From Streptomonospora salina (GTDB lineage Bacteria; Actinomycetota; Actinomycetes; Streptosporangiales; Streptosporangiaceae), in assembly GCF_014204715.1 (NCBI RefSeq), contig NZ_JACHLY010000001.1, forward strand, positions 2,697,001 to 2,761,000: 64,000 nucleotides of DNA. The letters run 5' to 3'. Every line of letters starts with the position of its first letter. The stretch's first letter is position 1. This document shows, in pieces, positions 44,248-52,222 of this stretch. The position numbers and the translations under genes were made by a program. The notes beneath the pieces were generated by a model. That model made no database searches. It saw nothing but the letters and a program-made list of their open reading frames with translations, and had not been told where the DNA came from.

Positions 44248-45342
44248 TTGGGCAAGTGGTGGATCGCGGCTCTGATCTGCCTGCTCGTACCGGTCTCCTG
44301 CGGGGCGCCGGCCTTGATCCTCATCGCCCAGACCACCGGGGCCGACGTCGCATCAGGCGAGGATGCTCCGGCCCGGGTGGACGGTATCCCCGAACGTGTC
44401 CTCGATGCCTACCGCAATGCGGCGCAGCAGGCACCCGAGGCGTATCCGCGCTGTACAGGGGTCACCTGGGCGGTGTTGGCGGGGATCGGTCGGGTCGAGT
44501 CCGACCACCTCGCCTCCGAGGACTACGGCATCGACGCCAACGGCGACGTGCGTCCTTCCTTCCTCGGGCCTCGGTTGGACGGCTCGGGCGTCGGTGGGAA
44601 CACCGACCCTGTCTACGACACCGACGGCGGGCGGCTGGACGGTGACGAGAAGTACGACCGTGCGGTCGGCCTGATGCAGTTCATCCCGAGCTCCTGGGAG
44701 GCCTACAAGGCCGACGGCAACGGTGACGGGCGGACGGATCCCGACAACGTCGACGATGCGGCGCTCGCGGCGGCCGGACACCTGTGCGGGCAAGGGGAGC
44801 GCGACCTCTCCGATCCGGATCAGTTGCGCGATGCCCTATGGAGCTACAACCACTCCGCTGACTACGGCCGCAAGGTCGCCGACCACATCGAGACCTACTC
44901 CGGCATGGGCGACCCGTCCGTCGACCGCGCGAACACCGGAAGTGACGCGATCGTGCGGGCCGGCGAAAAGTGGCTCGGCACCCCGTACCTCTACGGCGGC
45001 CAGTGCAACACCCTGGGCGAGGACCGGTGCGACTGCTCCAGCCTCGCCCGCTACGCCTACCGCCACGGCGCCGGCGTCGAGCTTCCCCGCACCACATACG
45101 ACCAGGTCATGCTCCCCGATACCGACGAACGCTTCGTGCGTGTCCCGCCGGACCGCATCGACGATCTGCGGCCGGGCGACATGCTCTTCTTCGGCACCCA
45201 TGCCCCTGGAGGGATCGGACACGTCGGCATCTACATCGACGACCAGACCATGCTCGAAGCTCCCCGAACCGGCCTCGACGTGCGGCTATATGACGGTTGG
45301 CAGAGGCGGCCCCACTACTACGGAGCGGTCGGGATTCGGTGA
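44248..45342 (+). CDS. Lytic transglycosylase plus NlpC/P60 wall hydrolase
   Basis: 364 residues from a TTG start. An N-terminal membrane anchor (WWIAALICLLVPVSCGAPAL) precedes an SLT-type domain with IGRVESDH (Glu84) and GLMQFIPSSW. A C-terminal NlpC/P60 domain carries CDCSSLARYAYR (Cys near 262) and IGHVGIYI (His near 325). It should open peptidoglycan for the transfer channel, as VirB1/Orf14-type enzymes do. It is the last gene of the coupled channel operon. Confidence 0.88.
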   Translation: MGKWWIAALICLLVPVSCGAPALILIAQTTGADVASGEDAPARVDGIPERVLDAYRNAAQQAPEAYPRCTGVTWAVLAGIGRVESDHLASEDYGIDANGDVRPSFLGPRLDGSGVGGNTDPVYDTDGGRLDGDEKYDRAVGLMQFIPSSWEAYKADGNGDGRTDPDNVDDAALAAAGHLCGQGERDLSDPDQLRDALWSYNHSADYGRKVADHIETYSGMGDPSVDRANTGSDAIVRAGEKWLGTPYLYGGQCNTLGEDRCDCSSLARYAYRHGAGVELPRTTYDQVMLPDTDERFVRVPPDRIDDLRPGDMLFFGTHAPGGIGHVGIYIDDQTMLEAPRTGLDVRLYDGWQRRPHYYGAVGIR

Positions 45343-45656
45343 CCGCGGACGGCCACGAAAAAACGGACGTCGCTGGAGTCCGCTGCAGCCTTTCGTGGTT
45401 CCATCGCTGATTCTTTCGATCATGCGATCAGCGGTTCCATCAGCGGTACGAAGGGCGGTACCAGCAACAGTTCCCGGGGGACAGCGGAGTCGCAACCGGC
45501 AGACAGGCGATGAGCAGGGGCTGCGTCAGCCGATGGAATCGCCGACAACTCTCTCACACGAGTAGAGACATGCTGTCTGCGACCAACGGATAGGTGTGCA
45601 ACCTGTGTGGATAACAGGTGCGCTGAAAGCGCTCGATTTTATAAGGGAGCAAACAG
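45343..45656 (+). promoter_or_regulatory. Intergenic region with inverted repeats and a DnaA-box match
   Basis: 314 bases without a gene. CCACGAAA (45353-45360) pairs with TTTCGTGG (45391-45398) just after the hydrolase stop and encloses a smaller CGGAC/GTCCG pair; this could be a terminator. Further on, ACCTGT (45601-45606) and ACAGGT (45614-45619) are inverted. TGTGGATAA (45606-45614), between them, is a perfect match to a DnaA box read on the minus strand. AACAGGTG recurs at 45613 and 45652. It may be a promoter/operator for the next gene. Confidence 0.45.
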
Positions 45657-46025
45657 GTGTTTCTTGTGATCGCGGTAGGAACTGGCGCGGCGGTAGTGGC
45701 GATCGCGGTCGTGGCATGCAGGCGGATACTCATTACGAAGGACCTGTCTTCCCGCGTGTACTACGACCTGATCCCGTCCATGGGATTCGAGCCGAAGTTT
45801 GAGGACATCCATCGGTTCGCCCTCCAGCTCACCCGGACGCGTCCGGCGGGCTCCGGGCTGCGCCCCCGGCGCTCGGCAAGCGTGCGGGTCAGGATCGGAA
45901 CCGACGAAGCCGGCGTCCTGGCCTACGGCATCTCCGGTCCGCGTCGCGCAGGGTCGATTCTCCGGCATCCGACATACGGGCGCGTGGAGATTCGGGAGCT
46001 TTCGGATGAGCGGGTTGCTGAATAG
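45657..46025 (+). CDS. Small membrane-anchored protein, transfer region
   Basis: 122 residues from a GTG with AAGGGAG upstream. One N-terminal membrane helix (FLVIAVGTGAAVVAIAVVAC) precedes a soluble domain (DLSSRVYYDLIPSMGFEPKF; RSASVRVRIGTDEAGVLAYG). It might be a membrane partner of the coupling ATPase encoded 3 kb downstream, which lacks a membrane helix of its own; that is inference. No family is recognised. GC is somewhat lower than in the flanking channel genes. Confidence 0.5.
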   Translation: MFLVIAVGTGAAVVAIAVVACRRILITKDLSSRVYYDLIPSMGFEPKFEDIHRFALQLTRTRPAGSGLRPRRSASVRVRIGTDEAGVLAYGISGPRRAGSILRHPTYGRVEIRELSDERVAE

Positions 46026-46044
46026 CGGAAACCTGTAGGCGCCG

Positions 46045-46124
46045 CTTGCACCGGTCTTGTAGTGCAAGCGACACCTATTAATGTTATACTATTAGTAAGC
46101 CCCAGGGGGAGAGTTCCCCTGGGG
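46045..46124 (+). promoter_or_regulatory. Inverted repeats in the leader of the gene at 46149
   Basis: CTTGCAC (46045-46051) and GTGCAAG (46062-46068) form an inverted pair shortly after the preceding stop. An AT-rich run with TATACT (46085-46090) could be a -10 box. Then CCCCAGGGG (46100-46108) pairs with CCCCTGGGG (46116-46124) in a 9-base stem with a 7-base loop, in the leader of the gene at 46149. The second may be a protective 5'-UTR hairpin or a weak attenuator. Confidence 0.4.
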
Positions 46125-46148
46125 GAGTAACAACCATGAGGAGTGCAC

Positions 46149-46661
46149 ATGATCGTTTGGACTATGGATGGACCCACCGTCTGTGTAGAGGCGGTAATTA
46201 CCGGAAGCACTTCCCAGGGCTGGACTGGACGGCTCTTCGGCGTCGAGCCGCCCGAAGCATTCGGAAACGACGTCCAGGCCGTGCGAACGGCCCTGGCTGC
46301 ACAGGTATGGGCAATGGTCCAGGACGGAGTTGTCTCCGTCCCGAGCGCCACCGTCGATTCAGTGCGGATCTTCGCGACTACGGTCTACGAATACTCGCGC
46401 ACCGGAGAGCACTCCGGCGCGGCCGTTTCCGTGCCCTGCGTGGCCGACCGCTTCCCGAAAGGGTGGAAAGCCGCCGCCGCGACGCCCCACGAGGGTTTGC
46501 AGCTCACTGCCGTCGGCCCCACGTTCGGGGAGGCGCGGGACGCCCTTGCGACGCAACTGCTCATGGCCCTTGAAGTGGGAGTAGAGACCGTGCCGTCGGA
46601 CTGGGGCGGTTTGTCCCTCATGATGCGGACGCGTAAGACCTACCAGGCGACCGCCCTGTGA
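46149..46661 (+). CDS. Hypothetical protein
   Basis: 170 residues. The ATG at 46149 has GAGGAG five bases upstream, better than the GTG at 46143. The sequence is mixed alpha/beta with two related halves (FGNDVQAVRTALAAQVWAMV...GVVSVPS and FGEARDALATQLLMAL...GVETVPS). The repeated pattern suggests a duplicated small fold. No membrane segment is present. It lies between transfer genes and is expressed from its own leader. No function is recognised. Confidence 0.55.
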   Translation: MIVWTMDGPTVCVEAVITGSTSQGWTGRLFGVEPPEAFGNDVQAVRTALAAQVWAMVQDGVVSVPSATVDSVRIFATTVYEYSRTGEHSGAAVSVPCVADRFPKGWKAAAATPHEGLQLTAVGPTFGEARDALATQLLMALEVGVETVPSDWGGLSLMMRTRKTYQATAL

Positions 46662-46898
46662 CCCTGCCCGGCGCCGCGCGACGAACCCGACAATGGGACA
46701 CGGGGGGCGCGGGGATCATCCGCCCCCTCGATGCGGTGACGAAGCAGGGCCGGTATGGGCCGTCGGCGATACCCACCGGTGCGGCCGGCGCTTGGAGGCC
46801 CGTACCGGCCCTGGCCGACTACCCTGTCAGAGCTGACCCCGGGGGAGAACCGCCCCTCAAGTCACCGAATCTCATTGCTCTGCAGGAGGAAACCCGCC

Positions 46899-47216
46899 GT
46901 GGCCAAGACGCCGCTCTCCATCCCACTCGATGACGGGGACGCACTCCTCAACGCGTCGGCGGCCGCCGAACACCTGGGGATCTCGGAGGGCACGCTGTCC
47001 GCGCATCTGAGCCAGCGGGAGACCGCAGCCCGCCCGTTGCCCGAGCCCGTCGCGGACCCGGTCGGGATTCTCGTCGCCGACGAAGAAGCCGCCGAGCGCG
47101 TCCGAACCCTGATGTCCATGACGGGCAACCGCCGCGCCGGAGGCATCCCGCAGGTGTGGCTCCGAAGCGGCCTCGATCGATGGGATCGCGAGCGCCTGCG
47201 CCGCCGCTCGGAGTAG
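46899..47216 (+). CDS. Small HTH-containing protein
   Basis: 105 residues from a GTG with AGGAGGA upstream. Residues 15-40 include NASAAAEHLGISEGTLSAHL, a helix-turn-helix reminiscent of excisionase or MerR heads. The C-terminal half has a long helix (ADEEAAERVRTLMSMTG) and a basic tail. It could be a transcription factor or DNA-binding accessory of the transfer region. The 237 bases before it hold no convincing gene. Confidence 0.5.
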   Translation: MAKTPLSIPLDDGDALLNASAAAEHLGISEGTLSAHLSQRETAARPLPEPVADPVGILVADEEAAERVRTLMSMTGNRRAGGIPQVWLRSGLDRWDRERLRRRSE

Positions 47217-47404
47217 GAGGACGCTCGGCAGCGTCGCAGCGAAGCCCAACGGCGCGCCACGTCACGCTCGGCGTCACTCATATCCCGTTGGGACAGGAAC
47301 AGCGGACACGTCCCAGGCGCCTTCGGCCGGAACCACGGCGCGCCTGGTGGCCGCGATCGGCCAGGATCGGTGACATACCGTTGCCACCGCTTTACCGTTG
47401 CCGT

Positions 47405-48529
47405 ATGGCTACCGGCCCCGACGACTTGGCCCACCTCGTTCATGACTGGAGCGAGGAGTCGCGGGCCGCCCTCCGCGAGCACTTCATCCCGGAGGCTGCC
47501 TGGGCCAGCCCTCTGGACTCCGATCCCGGCTACTGGATCGATCGCACTGCCGACCCCGACCGGTGGCGGAGCGCGGTCTACTCCGACACGACGATCCTGA
47601 CGCAGGTCGACGACGGTGGCACCGCTCTCACCGAGGAGACGGCTACTGCCGGTTCGACCCCGTCGTCCTCAAGCACCGCTCCGAGTCTCGTGGCCGCGTT
47701 CTTGCGGATGCTCGACCCGTACCCGGGGGATCGGGTGCTGGAGGTCGGCACCGGCACCGGATGGACGGCGGCGCTGCTGTCGGCCCGGCTCGGTGTCGAC
47801 GGCGTGGTGTCGGTGGAGGTCGACGATCAGGTGGCAAAGCATGCCGCGGTGAACCTGGAGCGGGCCGGGTTCGCTCCGCACCTGGTGGTGGGCGACGGCG
47901 CCGACGGGTGGCCCGAAAGGGCACCGTATGACCGGGTGCATGTCACCTGCGGTGTCGCGACCGTCCCCTACGCGTGGGTGGCCCAGACCCGGCCCGGCGG
48001 GGTACTCGCCGTGCCGTGGGCGCCCAACCACGTCTCCGGTCACCGGTTGGCCTTGACCTCGACCGGGAACGCCGCGGTCGGCCGGATTCGCGGCGACACG
48101 TCCTTCATGATGCTGCGGTCCCAGCGATTGGCGTACCCGCCGCCGGCCGACGGGCGCCGCGAATCCGCCGCGCGGGTTGATCCACGGCGGATCGGTCGGG
48201 CGGGGCGCGGGATGGAGGTCGCGTTGGCGGGGTTTTTGCCGGGTGTGCTCCTCAACGCCGGCCTGGACGGGGCGGATCAGGTCGGGGTGCGCGATCCCGG
48301 TACCCGCTCGTATGCGATCGCCACCGGATCCGACGGCGGCTGGGAGGTCGTGCAGATCGGGCCGAGGAGTCTGTGGGAAGAGCTGGAGACCGCCTACCTC
48401 GCCTGGGTCGAGTGGGGTTGCCCGGACCGGGGCCGATTCGGAGTGACGGTAGACGCGGCCGGTCAGCACGTGTGGCTGGATCGACCGGACAACCGGCTAG
48501 CGCCGCTGGAGGTCAGGGCTGATGGGTAA
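47405..48529 (+). CDS. Protein-L-isoaspartate methyltransferase-like enzyme in the transfer region
   Basis: 374 residues. The SAM loop VLEVGTGTGWTAALLSARLG near residue 117 and PYDRVHVTCGVATVPYAWV match the PIMT family, with a C-terminal extension of ~170 residues. It is a third PIMT-like gene in this window and is distinct from the two in the lanthipeptide cluster. It may modify an unidentified protein or repair isoaspartate. Its stop codon lies just inside the next small gene (eight-base overlap), so they are likely co-translated. Confidence 0.75.
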   Translation: MATGPDDLAHLVHDWSEESRAALREHFIPEAAWASPLDSDPGYWIDRTADPDRWRSAVYSDTTILTQVDDGGTALTEETATAGSTPSSSSTAPSLVAAFLRMLDPYPGDRVLEVGTGTGWTAALLSARLGVDGVVSVEVDDQVAKHAAVNLERAGFAPHLVVGDGADGWPERAPYDRVHVTCGVATVPYAWVAQTRPGGVLAVPWAPNHVSGHRLALTSTGNAAVGRIRGDTSFMMLRSQRLAYPPPADGRRESAARVDPRRIGRAGRGMEVALAGFLPGVLLNAGLDGADQVGVRDPGTRSYAIATGSDGGWEVVQIGPRSLWEELETAYLAWVEWGCPDRGRFGVTVDAAGQHVWLDRPDNRLAPLEVRADG

Positions 48530-48653
48530 ACACGGGAAAGAAGTGAACTGCCCCGGGTGCGGCGGCAGGAAGGAAGTGCAGGAGTCCCAGGACGGCAAGA
48601 TCGTGCGGGTGCCGTGCAAGCTGTGCAACGGGACCGGTAAGCAACCGCAGTGA
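48522..48653 (+). CDS. 43-residue zinc-ribbon peptide
   Basis: A short gene starting MGKHGKEVNCPGCGGRKEVQ. It has two CxxC knuckles (CPGCGG and CKLCNGTG) like the cysteine-rich repeats of DnaJ. The ATG overlaps the methyltransferase stop by eight bases. It is probably a small zinc-binding partner of its neighbours, either the methyltransferase or the coupling ATPase. Its small size is the main uncertainty, but the motif is clear. Small CxxCxG proteins occur next to transfer genes in other actinomycetes. Confidence 0.6.
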   Translation: MGKHGKEVNCPGCGGRKEVQESQDGKIVRVPCKLCNGTGKQPQ

Positions 48654-48770
48654 TGCGGGGCCACTGCGGTGGGCGACGTGACGTGTACGTTCGCCGATCC
48701 CCTGGTTCTGGTCACGACCTCAGGCGCGCGACGGCTTCTTCCTCCCGAGAAGCGTGCCGAGGAGGTCCTG

Positions 48771-50993
48771 ATGGAGACGACCGAGCCCCGAGTGCACGTC
48801 GCGCGCGCCGAGCTCGTACTGGCCGCCGGCGACAGTGCCTACCTACGAAGCCTGCCACTGAGCCCTGATCCTCTGCACCAGCTGGCCGCGGCGGTCATCG
48901 ATGTCCGCCCCGAGCTGGGCGAGCGGGCGGACGTCTGCTTCGATCTCGTGCCGCTCACTCCGGCACGCAACGCGCATCTTCGCCGGAAGGCCATGCGGGC
49001 GGCCCAGGAGGAAGGGGAGGGCCTGTTCGCGGAGCTCGGGCGAGAGCTCGTCGGCTTCGGGCGTGAGCTGGTCGGCGAGCTCGTACCTGGCGGAGGCAGG
49101 GGCGATACCGCCCAGCCCGCAGCCCGGGATCGCGGCGCCGACCGGCCGACGCAGACGAAGTTCGACACGGCCGAACCCGCCTTCGAGGTCCAACTGCTCC
49201 TACGCGCCGAATCCGAGATCCCCGGGCGCGCTGAAGCGCACCTGCACCAGCTGCAGGCGGCCTTCGACGCCTGGCGGGGCGACAACTACTGGCGTGCAGC
49301 CGGACTCAACCTCGGCTTCGCGCACATCGGAGCGGACTACTGGCCGTGGCGGCGCCGGTTCGAGCGTCGATGGACGACCGGGCTGTTCCGTCCGCGCAAA
49401 CGCAACATCGTGACCGCCTCCGAGGTCAGTGGACTGCTCAAGCCCCCCACCAAGCACTGCGAATCGCTCAACGTACGCCGATCCGGGGGCGTCGTGCCCC
49501 GGCTGCCACGGGAGCTGCCGGTCTACAACGGACAGCGCGACGTGCTGCCGATCGGCTACGCCACCGGTCCCGACGCTGTCGAACGGCTCTACGGGATGCC
49601 CTTGGACGATCTGTTCTTCAGCTTCCGGATCGGCAAGAGCCGCTACGGAAAAACCGAGACGGCACTGGTCCAAGCGGTCAGCCTGGCCCTGGCGGGGCAT
49701 GGAGTGTGGTTCCTCGACCCGCACGCCGACGGCTGGAAGCGCGCGGCTCCGCTACTCACCGACCCTGAGGTCCTGGCGCGGTTGTGGGAGATCGATCTGA
49801 CCGTGCGCGGCGACGACGCGATGATCGCCGGATACAATCCCTTGTCGATGGCCGGTCTGACCACCGAGCACATCGAGGACAAGGTCGACTCCGTCGTCAC
49901 CGCGGTCGCCTCCGCTCTGTCCTGGCCCGACCAGGCATCCCGCGCCCGCACGATCCTCACCAAGGCCGCCGAGACACTGTGCCATCTCGCGCTGAAACTG
50001 CCCCCCGAAGTGGCACCCACGCTCTTCCAGATCCCCACACTGCTGCACGACGAGGAGTGGCGACAGGCGGTCATCCAGCTCCTGCCGGCCCATGTCCGGA
50101 GTTATTGGTCCGAGGTCTACACCAAGTACCCGGCGGAGGCCGCGCCCGCAGTCAGCAACATCATCGACCGCCTGCGGTCGAGCCGCACCATGTCGGCCTT
50201 CCTCGGATCCAGCGCCACGACGTATGACGTGCGCACAGCCATGGACCTGGGAAAGGTGGTCTTCTTGTGCACGCCCGGCGGAGATATCGGCCGCCTGGCA
50301 TCCTGCTTCCTCACCTACGACCTGTTCCGCGCCGGCCGCTCGCGCATCGACGTGGCGCCGGAGGGGAGAACTCGCTTCGACGCCTTCGTCGACGAGGTAA
50401 CCGCGGTCGACAGCGCCTCCAAAGGCCATCTTGCAGCGATTCTGGAGCAACTCGGCAAGTACGGCGTCCGCCTGCACGCCATGACGCAGATGGCCCAGCG
50501 GCTGTCGACGTCCACCCGCGACGCCCTGCTGCAGAACCAGAGCCTGCTGTCGTCCACCGCCGGAGAGGTCGACGCGGTACGCGTCGTCACCCGGCAGTGG
50601 CAGCGCCACGTGCACCCCGACACCGTGGTCGACCTCCCCCGTTACCACCACATCGTCTCCGCCACGGTCGCCGGCGAGACGACCACCCCCTTCCGGGTGC
50701 GCGGAGCGACCGTCGACCTCTTCGCCGGGCAGCACCAGCCCGACCGGCTGCACCTGCAGCGCAAGGCGATCGACGCCAACCTCGGGCGTCAGCGGATCGG
50801 CGACGCGCTCACACAGCTCGAAAGCCTCGACGCCCGAATCCTCGCCGCCGTCACCTCCGAGCGTCGCTCGGCCGGACCGGCCCCGGGTCTCGGTTCGGAA
50901 CCGGACGAGCCTGTCGCGGATGGTGGCCGCGGGAGCGGGCGGATCACGGAGATGCACGAGGGCGCCGATGCGGACCGCTCCAGCACCGGTTGA
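48771..50993 (+). CDS. TraG/TraD-like coupling ATPase (T4CP)
   Basis: 740 residues. The ATG at 48771 is preferred for its GAGGAGG ribosome site; a GTG at 48669 is possible but lacks one. Walker A is FRIGKSRYGKTETALVQA near residue 288. Walker B is RFDAFVDEVTAVDSAS near 535. TMAEQMAQRL-type lever sequence (LHAMTQMAQRLSTSTRD) follows. It should recruit DNA or proteins to the channel. It has no obvious N-terminal membrane helix, unusual for TraD/VirD4; TcpA-type soluble variants and the small membrane gene at 45657 may explain this. Confidence 0.78.
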   Translation: METTEPRVHVARAELVLAAGDSAYLRSLPLSPDPLHQLAAAVIDVRPELGERADVCFDLVPLTPARNAHLRRKAMRAAQEEGEGLFAELGRELVGFGRELVGELVPGGGRGDTAQPAARDRGADRPTQTKFDTAEPAFEVQLLLRAESEIPGRAEAHLHQLQAAFDAWRGDNYWRAAGLNLGFAHIGADYWPWRRRFERRWTTGLFRPRKRNIVTASEVSGLLKPPTKHCESLNVRRSGGVVPRLPRELPVYNGQRDVLPIGYATGPDAVERLYGMPLDDLFFSFRIGKSRYGKTETALVQAVSLALAGHGVWFLDPHADGWKRAAPLLTDPEVLARLWEIDLTVRGDDAMIAGYNPLSMAGLTTEHIEDKVDSVVTAVASALSWPDQASRARTILTKAAETLCHLALKLPPEVAPTLFQIPTLLHDEEWRQAVIQLLPAHVRSYWSEVYTKYPAEAAPAVSNIIDRLRSSRTMSAFLGSSATTYDVRTAMDLGKVVFLCTPGGDIGRLASCFLTYDLFRAGRSRIDVAPEGRTRFDAFVDEVTAVDSASKGHLAAILEQLGKYGVRLHAMTQMAQRLSTSTRDALLQNQSLLSSTAGEVDAVRVVTRQWQRHVHPDTVVDLPRYHHIVSATVAGETTTPFRVRGATVDLFAGQHQPDRLHLQRKAIDANLGRQRIGDALTQLESLDARILAAVTSERRSAGPAPGLGSEPDEPVADGGRGSGRITEMHEGADADRSSTG

Positions 50994-51046
50994 CTCCGTC
51001 GACCCGATCGCCACTCGTCCGCTCCTGGAACAGGGAAGGAACGTCC

Positions 51047-51970
51047 GTGCTGAGCCCCTCCGCAGCCCACATCCTGCACCTCCTGCACCACCATCGCCTG
51101 CTGACTACCGCGCAGGTCCACACGATGGCGACTCCCAACGCGACGACCTCGCGCTTCGCCCTGCGCATGCTGCACACCCTGCGCGAGGAAGCACTGGTGG
51201 AATCTGTCGGTCGCCGCGGCACACGTACGCCGGCCTTGTGGTTCGCTACCCCCGACGGGGCCTACGTCGTCGAGGCGGGCCTTACCGTTCCAGGTCGGCC
51301 CTATCGGATGGACGCACGGAAGGCCACCGGACCGCTCATGCCGCACACCCTCGCCGTCGTCGACACCGGCCTGGCCTTCCTGCGCCATGCGCGGCAGCGC
51401 GGCGACGAGTTCGATGTGTGCGACTGGTCGCCCGAGATCGCCCACCGCTACCGCAGCGGAGGCGGATTCGACGACAGCCACGTCATCGCCGACGCCCTGC
51501 TCAACTACCTGCTGGTGGAGGGCCGGCGCCGGGCGCAGATGCAGTTCTTCATCGAAGTGGACCGGGCGACGATGTCGTTGCCCCGACTTGCGGCCAAGCT
51601 GGTCAACTACGCCCGCTACTACGACTACGTGCCGGAGTCGCCTCCCGCTCCGGGCGGACGCCGCATCGGACGGCGACAGCCCGCCTGGAAGTCCCGCTAC
51701 AACCGGTTCCCCCGATTGCTGGTCGTGTTCACGGGAGCCAACCCGACACGGTTGGAGAACCGGATGCTGGATCTGGCCGCCCGCCTGCAAGAAGCGCCCT
51801 ACCTGGCCGCTGAGCGTGCCCAGTTCCAAGTGGGAGGGGTGCTGTTGGATCAACTGGTCGAGCACGGCCCTACCGCGCCGATCTTCCGGTCGCTGCTCGC
51901 CCCGCAGGAAGGACTGGCCGACTTCACGCTGCGGACCGTCGCCACCGCGAATCAGTCTGGGACGATATAG
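51047..51970 (+). CDS. Replication-relaxation family protein
   Basis: 307 residues from a GTG with AAGGA upstream. The N-terminal ~90 residues form a winged helix (SAAHILHLLHHHRLLTTAQV; RFALRMLHTLREEALVESVG), typical of the replication-relaxation (PF13814) family. A mixed domain follows (FFIEVDRATMSLPRLAAKL), with the phosphodiesterase-like fold seen in that family. Such proteins accompany actinobacterial conjugation loci and may act on plasmid DNA. It lies 53 bases after the coupling ATPase. Confidence 0.75.
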   Translation: MLSPSAAHILHLLHHHRLLTTAQVHTMATPNATTSRFALRMLHTLREEALVESVGRRGTRTPALWFATPDGAYVVEAGLTVPGRPYRMDARKATGPLMPHTLAVVDTGLAFLRHARQRGDEFDVCDWSPEIAHRYRSGGGFDDSHVIADALLNYLLVEGRRRAQMQFFIEVDRATMSLPRLAAKLVNYARYYDYVPESPPAPGGRRIGRRQPAWKSRYNRFPRLLVVFTGANPTRLENRMLDLAARLQEAPYLAAERAQFQVGGVLLDQLVEHGPTAPIFRSLLAPQEGLADFTLRTVATANQSGTI

Positions 51971-52095
51971 CTACTAAACGTCACTACTGCGGCTCGCGTA
52001 CCCGGCATGAATACACCCTTCTGCAGTGCGACCACTGGTCGCGGGGACCGTTCTTCTCAGCCCGGGAACTAGACGCGCCGCACTCGTCTCATCGG

Positions 52096-52122
52096 GCCCC
52101 TGACCCTCGTTGGTTCAGGGGC
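52096..52122 (+). terminator. Hairpin after the replication-relaxation gene
   Basis: GCCCCTGA (52096-52103) pairs with TCAGGGGC (52115-52122), with an additional ACC/GGT pairing in the loop. It lies 126 bases after the stop at 51970 and about 100 before the next start, and probably ends the transfer transcript. The remaining part of 51971-52222 is otherwise empty and should hold the promoter of the ParB operon. Confidence 0.55.
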
Positions 52123-52222
52123 TCTCGTCCGTACACGGGCCCTGTCAGAGTGGTGCGGTCCAGACGGCACGACGCGCCCCACCCTCGTCACAGCACGCCC
52201 CGAGCCGCGGCTTTCTTCGGGT

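Noticed and set aside
46658-46933. A 91-codon frame with a GTG overlapping the stop at 46661
   Set aside because: Coupling would be possible, but the peptide is Gly/Pro/Arg-rich and its end overlaps the better-supported HTH gene.
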